From an uncultured Coriobacteriaceae bacterium (GTDB lineage Bacteria > Actinomycetota > Coriobacteriia > Coriobacteriales > Eggerthellaceae): 6,680 bases of DNA. Shown here in pieces: positions 1-3,679 of the stretch (position 1 is its first letter; each line of letters starts with the position of its first letter). The stretch covers positions 1 to 6,680 of the forward strand of contig CACXFZ010000212.1 of assembly GCA_902767025.1 (NCBI GenBank), read 5' to 3'. Position numbers and translations under genes: made by a program. Below the pieces are notes generated by a model. The model worked only from the letters and a program-made list of their open reading frames with translations, did no database searches and was not told where the DNA came from.

Positions 1-86
1 GAGAGCTGGGGATTCGAACCCCAGATACCCTTGTGGGGTATACTCGCTTAGCAGGCGAGCACCTTCGGCCTCTCGGTCAGCTCTCC
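1..86 (-). tRNA. tRNA-Ser (anticodon GCU), 3' end cut by window
   Basis: Read on the - strand, this folds as a class II tRNA. The acceptor strand GGAGAGC starts at position 86. The anticodon stem CTCGC/GCGAG encloses the loop CTGCTAA, placing anticodon GCT at 52-50, which reads the serine codons AGC and AGU. A long variable arm (ATACCC pairing with GGGTAT) is the hallmark of serine tRNAs. The T-arm is TGGGG-TTCGAAT-CCCCA. The window starts inside the 3' acceptor strand: the last paired base, the discriminator and any encoded CCA are outside. Identity is firm from anticodon plus long variable arm. Confidence 0.97.
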
Positions 87-114
87 ATAGGTCATGCGCG
101 CTTGCGCGGTTAGC

Positions 115-120
115 TATAAT
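115..120 (+). promoter_or_regulatory. Consensus -10 box upstream of the DUF2207 gene
   Basis: TATAAT is a perfect -10 hexamer and stands out in this GC-rich DNA. It would start transcription near 127, leaving a leader of about 29 nt before the GTG at 156. No good -35 is visible: the sequence 17 bp upstream is TCATGC, and there is no TGn extension. It overlaps, by five of six bases, the -10 of the opposite-strand tRNA-Ser promoter, so it could be only the mirror image of that element. It is nevertheless the only promoter-like sequence seen ahead of the + strand genes. Confidence 0.45.
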
Positions 121-144
121 AGCGCCACCGAAGGTTTCTTGCAA
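116..144 (-). promoter_or_regulatory. Candidate promoter for tRNA-Ser
   Basis: On the - strand, TTGCAA (144-139) lies exactly 17 bp upstream of TATTAT (121-116). These match the sigma-70-type consensus at 4/6 and 5/6 positions. The predicted start near 109 gives a leader of about 23 nt before the tRNA 5' end at 86. The tRNA-Arg promoter at the other end of the window has a similar -35 (GTGCAA), which supports the reading. The -35 overlaps the ribosome binding site of the divergent DUF2207 gene by two bases. The assignment is by consensus matching only. Confidence 0.55.
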
Positions 145-150
145 GGAGGA
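143..150 (+). promoter_or_regulatory. Strong ribosome binding site deciding a GTG start
   Basis: AAGGAGGA is an almost complete anti-16S match ending 5 nt before the GTG at 156. It fixes that GTG as the start of the DUF2207 gene in preference to the in-frame ATG at 228, which has no comparable site. Confidence 0.85.
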
Positions 151-155
151 CAAGC

Positions 156-2156
156 GTGCAACACACAGGTCAAAGGGACTTCGGACGTTCGTCCGCGCAC
201 GCAGGCCCGAATGCGCGCTTCGCTTGGATGGCGGTTCTGGCCGTGGCAGTCGCGCTGTGCGCACTGGCGCTGGCCTTCCCCCAGCACGCGTGGGCGAAAA
301 GCTACACGATGCCACGCGTAAGCATCGACGCCCAGCTGGCCGACGATGGCTCGCTGCATGTGGTCGAGACCCGCGAGTTCGATTTCGATGGCAGCTTCAC
401 CGCCGTGTGGTGGACCATCGGAGCGTTGCCGAGCAAGGGTGCCCTTTCCTTCAACGGCATGCGCATGGGCGTGGTCGGCGAGGACGGCGCCTTGGAGATG
501 CAGGACGTGGAGGAAGTTCCCTTCCAAACCGAATGGCGTGCCGCCGGGGGTCCGGGCCGGCTGGCCTATTCGGTGGACGCCCCTCAGCAGACGTGCTATC
601 TGTTCTTCAACGTCTTCGACGCCACGATGGTCGCCGAAATCGACTACACGGTCACCAACGCAGTCTCGCCGTACGCCGACTGCGCCGAGCTGTACTGGAA
701 GTACGTGGCCGACGAATGGGCCGAAGATTCTGAAAACGTCAGCTGCACGATAACGCTGCCGGTGCCACAGGGCGTCACGCCCAAGCCCGGGAGCACCGTG
801 CGCGCCTGGGGCCACGGCCCGCTCGACGGGCGTCTCGAGTTCAACAACACGGCCGACCAGGTCACCTACACGGTCGGCAGGGTGAAGCCGGGCGAGTTCG
901 CCGAGGCGCGCATCGTGATGCCGCCCGAATGGTTCACGGCCATCGACCCGTCCGTGAGCGCGCTCTATGCCGGCCAGGAGCACCTGGACGCCGTGCTCGA
1001 GGAAGAGGCGAAGTGGGCCGAAGAGGCCAACATGGAGCGAAACAAGAGCAGGCTCATCCTGGGTGGCCTGGGGGCGGTGGCCCTGGGCATCATCGGCTGG
1101 GTCGTGACCATGTTCTTCCGCCATGGCAAGGAGCACAAGCCCCAGTTCGCCGGCGATTACTGGCGCGACGACCCCGACAAGGGCACGCATCCGGCGGTGG
1201 TGTCGCGCCTGTGGTCGTTCGACAGCAAGCGCGCCACCGATTTCACCGCCACGATCATGCATCTGGCGAACCAAGGAGCCGTGTGCATCAAGGCGGTGTC
1301 GCACGAAACGGAAGGATTGTTCGGCAAGGACAAGACGACCGATGATTACAAGATCACCCTCTCGCCACAGTACGTGCCCGACAACGACATCGACAAGCGG
1401 GCCCTGGACATTCTGTTCGGGAAGGCGTCGAGGATCGCGAAGCGCGAACGGGGCCAGCTGTGGCTCAGCGACATAGGATGGTGGGGCAAGAAGTACCCCG
1501 AGCAGTTCACGCAGGCCATGGAGGGGTGGCAGGACAGCGTGTCCCGCGCCGTGCAGGACAGGCACTACTTCGAGGAGACGGGCGACAGGATGCAGGCGGC
1601 GTCGATGGCAGTGGGCGCAGGTGCACTGGTCGTGGGCGGAGTCGCCAGCTACATGATGGAGAACTTCCTGCCCCTGATCGTGATGGGGGCTGCAGGCGTG
1701 GTGGCGATCGTGCTGTCGCTGTTCATGCCGCGGCGCAGCTACGAGGGCGTGGACGTGTACGCGCGTTGCGCGGCGTTGCGCAAGTGGCTCACCGAGTTCA
1801 CGGCGCTTGACGAGCGTCCTCCCACCGACGTGAAGGTGTGGGGCAAGTTCATCGTGTACGCCTACATCTTCGGCGTGGCCGACGAGGTGATCAAGGAGCT
1901 GCGCGAAGCGGTGCCCGAGGTGTTCACGACCAAGGCCAACGTGCTGGCGAGCGATCACACGATCATCCCCTGGTACGGGGCCTACGACATCGACGGCATT
2001 TCGCGCCGTGCATCCTTCTCGGTGATGCTCGACAACACGATCGAGGTGGTGGGCGAAGCCATTTCGGCGGCAGCGAGCGCATCGGGTAGCGGTGGCGGCT
2101 TCAGCGGCGGCGGCGGTGGCGGCTTCGGCGGCGGTGGCGGCGGAGGCGCCCGCTAG
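156..2156 (+). CDS. DUF2207 family membrane protein with glycine-rich tail
   Basis: A 666-residue exported membrane protein of the DUF2207 family, whose biochemical role is not established. A basic N-region and hydrophobic core (about 24-41) end in HAWA-K, so signal peptidase cleavage is likely after residue 47. Residues 48-295 form the extracytoplasmic DUF2207-type domain, ending in a charged Glu/Ala-rich helix (275-298). A membrane segment follows at about 299-321, then a cytoplasmic block (322-480) containing the HPAVVSRLW stretch, two close membrane segments (481-501 and 504-524), and a soluble C-terminal block. The last 23 residues are Gly/Ser/Phe-rich (17 glycines) ending GGAR, a tail typical of this family. 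The GTG start is chosen for its ribosome binding site and gives a full-length signal peptide. The next gene begins 1 bp after the stop, suggesting translational coupling. The family call is from domain layout and tail; the function is unknown. Confidence 0.92.
   Translation: MQHTGQRDFGRSSAHAGPNARFAWMAVLAVAVALCALALAFPQHAWAKSYTMPRVSIDAQLADDGSLHVVETREFDFDGSFTAVWWTIGALPSKGALSFNGMRMGVVGEDGALEMQDVEEVPFQTEWRAAGGPGRLAYSVDAPQQTCYLFFNVFDATMVAEIDYTVTNAVSPYADCAELYWKYVADEWAEDSENVSCTITLPVPQGVTPKPGSTVRAWGHGPLDGRLEFNNTADQVTYTVGRVKPGEFAEARIVMPPEWFTAIDPSVSALYAGQEHLDAVLEEEAKWAEEANMERNKSRLILGGLGAVALGIIGWVVTMFFRHGKEHKPQFAGDYWRDDPDKGTHPAVVSRLWSFDSKRATDFTATIMHLANQGAVCIKAVSHETEGLFGKDKTTDDYKITLSPQYVPDNDIDKRALDILFGKASRIAKRERGQLWLSDIGWWGKKYPEQFTQAMEGWQDSVSRAVQDRHYFEETGDRMQAASMAVGAGALVVGGVASYMMENFLPLIVMGAAGVVAIVLSLFMPRRSYEGVDVYARCAALRKWLTEFTALDERPPTDVKVWGKFIVYAYIFGVADEVIKELREAVPEVFTTKANVLASDHTIIPWYGAYDIDGISRRASFSVMLDNTIEVVGEAISAAASASGSGGGFSGGGGGGFGGGGGGGAR
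2085..2150 (+). repeat. Low-complexity GGN tract coding the glycine tail
   Basis: The 3' end of the DUF2207 gene is almost pure GGC/GGT codons. It contains an exact 15-bp direct repeat, GGCGGCGGTGGCGGC, at 2109-2123 and 2127-2141, separated by one TTC codon. The unit (15 bp plus spacer, period 18) has a length divisible by three, so slippage would change tail length without breaking the frame. Confidence 0.8.
2142..2146 (+). promoter_or_regulatory. Ribosome binding site for the EamA gene, inside the upstream coding region
   Basis: GGAGG spans the glycine codons GGA-GGC near the end of the DUF2207 gene and ends 11 nt before the ATG at 2158. The spacing is a little long, but it is the only good match near that start. 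GGA occurs only once among the 17 glycine codons of the tail, exactly here. Confidence 0.6.
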
Positions 2157-2157
2157 C

Positions 2158-3117
2158 ATGAACGAGGCAGAAGAGTCGGAACAGCGGCAGGCACCGCACG
2201 GCGACGCGCGGCTCGACCGCCTGCCCACCTGGGCGTTCACCGCCATGCTCTTCGTGGCTGCCATCGTATGGGGCAGCGGCTTCTTCGTGATGAAGGAAGC
2301 GGTGGACCTGCTGCGACCCTCCACGCTGGTGGGAGCCCGCTACATGCTGGCCGCCATCATCATGCTCGTGATATTCCCCCGGCGCATCCTGGGCAACCTC
2401 ACCGCCAAGCAGCTGGTGCCCGGCGCCGTGCTGGGCGTGGTCTACTTCGTGGCGTTCCTGCTCCAAACCCAGGGGCTCACCGACACCACGCCGGGCAAGA
2501 GCGCGTTTCTGACCGCCACCTATGCCGTGATGACGCCGTTCGTCTTCTGGCTGGTGGGCCGCAGCAGGCCCACGCTGGTGCACATCGGCGTCGCGGTGAT
2601 GGCCGTGATCGGCGTGGGGCTGGTGTCCCTCGATGCCGGCCTGGCAATAGGGTGGGGCGACGGGCTCACGCTGGCGGGGGCGGCGTTCTTCGCGCTGCAC
2701 ATCGCGTTGCTGGGGCTCTACACCCGCGATTGCGACGTGTTCCTTCTTACCTTCATGCAGTTTTTCATGTGCGGCCTGTGCGGGCTGGGACTGGGTTTCG
2801 CCACCGAGGCGCAACCGCCTCTGGAAAGCGTGCTCACGCTGTCTGTGGTGGGCCAGATCGTGTGGCTTGCCGTGGTGTGCTCGGTCATCGCCTCGTTGGG
2901 CCAGAATGTCGGGCAAACGCGCGTTCCTCCCAGTCAGGCGGCTTTGATACTGAGCCTGGAAAGCGTGTTCGGCGTGCTCTTCAGCGTGCTGTGCTATGGT
3001 GAAGTCCTGACGTTGCGCATCGTGGCGGGGTTCGTGGTGATATTCGTTGCCATAGTGATTTCCGAAACGGTGGCAAACAAGGGCAACGCAGAAGATGCGG
3101 TCGAGGAAGGAGCTTAG
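2158..3117 (+). CDS. EamA/DMT-superfamily transporter
   Basis: A 319-residue inner-membrane carrier of the drug/metabolite transporter superfamily with two EamA repeats. The usual length is about 300 residues, so it is complete. About ten hydrophobic segments are visible (near 24-44, 56-73, 86-103, 113-133, 140-158, 168-188, 193-215, 230-247, 260-280, 284-303). Family signatures include WGSGFFVMKEAVD at the end of helix 1 (38-50), PGKSAFLTATYAVMTPF (112-128) in repeat one, and AALILSLESVFGVLFS followed by GE (261-282) in repeat two. The N- and C-terminal tails are hydrophilic and acidic. Members export or import small metabolites such as amino acids or aromatics; the substrate cannot be read from sequence. 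The ATG at 2158 is chosen because an earlier in-frame ATG (2092) would add an Ala/Ser-rich leader translated from the glycine-tail repeat of the gene before. It is probably translated from the same mRNA as its neighbours on both sides. Confidence 0.94.
   Translation: MNEAEESEQRQAPHGDARLDRLPTWAFTAMLFVAAIVWGSGFFVMKEAVDLLRPSTLVGARYMLAAIIMLVIFPRRILGNLTAKQLVPGAVLGVVYFVAFLLQTQGLTDTTPGKSAFLTATYAVMTPFVFWLVGRSRPTLVHIGVAVMAVIGVGLVSLDAGLAIGWGDGLTLAGAAFFALHIALLGLYTRDCDVFLLTFMQFFMCGLCGLGLGFATEAQPPLESVLTLSVVGQIVWLAVVCSVIASLGQNVGQTRVPPSQAALILSLESVFGVLFSVLCYGEVLTLRIVAGFVVIFVAIVISETVANKGNAEDAVEEGA
3107..3112 (+). promoter_or_regulatory. Ribosome binding site of the shikimate-kinase-like gene
   Basis: AAGGAG sits 8 nt before the ATG at 3121 and lies within the last codons of the EamA gene, whose stop is only 3 bp before this start. 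It supports co-transcription and coupled translation of the two genes. Confidence 0.75.
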
Positions 3118-3120
3118 AAG

Positions 3121-3630
3121 ATGGCCGAGAAGAACAACATCATCCTCATTGGCATGCCAGGTGCGGGCAAGTCCACGCTGGGCGTGGTCGCCGCCAAGAT
3201 GCTGGGCATGGATTTCCTCGACGCCGACCTGCTCATCCAAAGCCAGATGGATTCCACGTTGCACAAGATCATCGATGCCATGGGACCCGATGGCTTCCTG
3301 CAGGTGGAAAACCGCGTGCTCGGCGATGTGGACTGCCAGAACACGGTGGTGTCCACGGGCGGCTCGGCCGTCTATTCCTCGGAGGCGATGAAGCATCTGG
3401 CCAGCATCGGCACGGTCGTGTACCTGAAGGTTTCCCTGGAAGAGCTGGAAGGGCGGCTGGGCAGCCTGCACGAACGGGGCGTGGTGATGCGCGAGGGGAT
3501 GGGAAACAACCTTGCCGCCCTCTACCACGAGCGTGTGCCGCTCTACGAGGCATATGCCGACATCACGGTGGACACCGAAGGGATGAGCACCCGCGAGGCA
3601 GCCGAAGCGCTGGTGGCGGCACTGGGATAG
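3121..3630 (+). CDS. Shikimate-kinase-like P-loop kinase, divergent substrate site
   Basis: A 169-residue cytoplasmic P-loop protein of the size and fold of shikimate kinase (ATP-dependent 3-phosphorylation of shikimate on the way to chorismate). The Walker A motif is GMPGAGKST (11-19). The following FLDADLLIQ (32-40) supplies the two aspartates of the F-x-D-x-D motif. STGGSAVY (78-85) corresponds to the shikimate-binding GGG loop, but its third glycine is serine. ERVPLYEAYAD (137-147) keeps the C-terminal arginine of the R-x-PLY-x-x-x-AD motif. The FR-x-x-E motif reads FLQVE (59-63), so the arginine that contacts shikimate carboxylate is leucine. The lid R-P-L-L is RGVV (119-122). The kinase fold is certain, but action on shikimate is doubtful; I recall similar proteins being annotated as shikimate kinase in Clostridia. 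It follows the EamA gene after 3 bp, within the same probable operon. Confidence 0.88.
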   Translation: MAEKNNIILIGMPGAGKSTLGVVAAKMLGMDFLDADLLIQSQMDSTLHKIIDAMGPDGFLQVENRVLGDVDCQNTVVSTGGSAVYSSEAMKHLASIGTVVYLKVSLEELEGRLGSLHERGVVMREGMGNNLAALYHERVPLYEAYADITVDTEGMSTREAAEALVAALG

Positions 3631-3631
3631 G

Positions 3632-3675
3632 CACAAGACGGGCCTTCCACACAAGGACGGGACAACACAAGGGGG
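3632..3675 (+). repeat. Three imperfect direct repeats before the CAP gene
   Basis: CACAAGACGGG (3632-3642), CACAAGGACGGG (3650-3661) and CACAAGGGGG (3666-3675) follow one another with start-to-start distances of 18 and 16 bp. They fill most of the 49-bp gap between the kinase-like gene and the CAP gene, and the last copy contains the ribosome binding site. This could be an operator or RNA-binding site, or simply local duplication of a purine-rich leader. No promoter or terminator was seen in the gap. Confidence 0.5.
3669..3675 (+). promoter_or_regulatory. Ribosome binding site of the CAP gene
   Basis: AAGGGGG lies 4 nt before the ATG at 3680. It is a G-rich variant of the usual AAGGAGG with tight spacing. 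It still favours this ATG over the in-frame ATGs at 3695 and 3701, which have weaker upstream sequence and would shorten the basic signal-peptide N-region. Confidence 0.6.
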
Positions 3676-3679
3676 AATC

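Noticed and set aside
1..86. tRNA-Ser as an attachment site for a mobile element
   Set aside because: The 3' end of the tRNA, where integration would occur, is outside the window, and no integrase or repeated tRNA fragment is visible inside.
102..107. TTGCGC as a -35 for the TATAAT at 115
   Set aside because: The spacing is only 7 bp, far too short for a -35/-10 pair.
182..195. Inverted repeat CGGAC-GTTC-GTCCG just inside the DUF2207 gene
   Set aside because: A 5-bp stem in GC-rich coding sequence is expected by chance, and it lies too far downstream of the start codon to hide the ribosome binding site.
2092..2157. Earlier in-frame ATG that would extend the EamA protein by 22 residues
   Set aside because: The extension (Ala/Ser/Val-rich) is simply the glycine tract read in another frame. 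The family starts near the first helix and the ATG at 2158 has a GGAGG upstream.
3643..3656. Possible terminator hairpin CCTT-CCACAC-AAGG after the kinase-like gene
   Set aside because: Only 4 bp of stem and no T-run; better explained as part of the CACAAGG repeat series.
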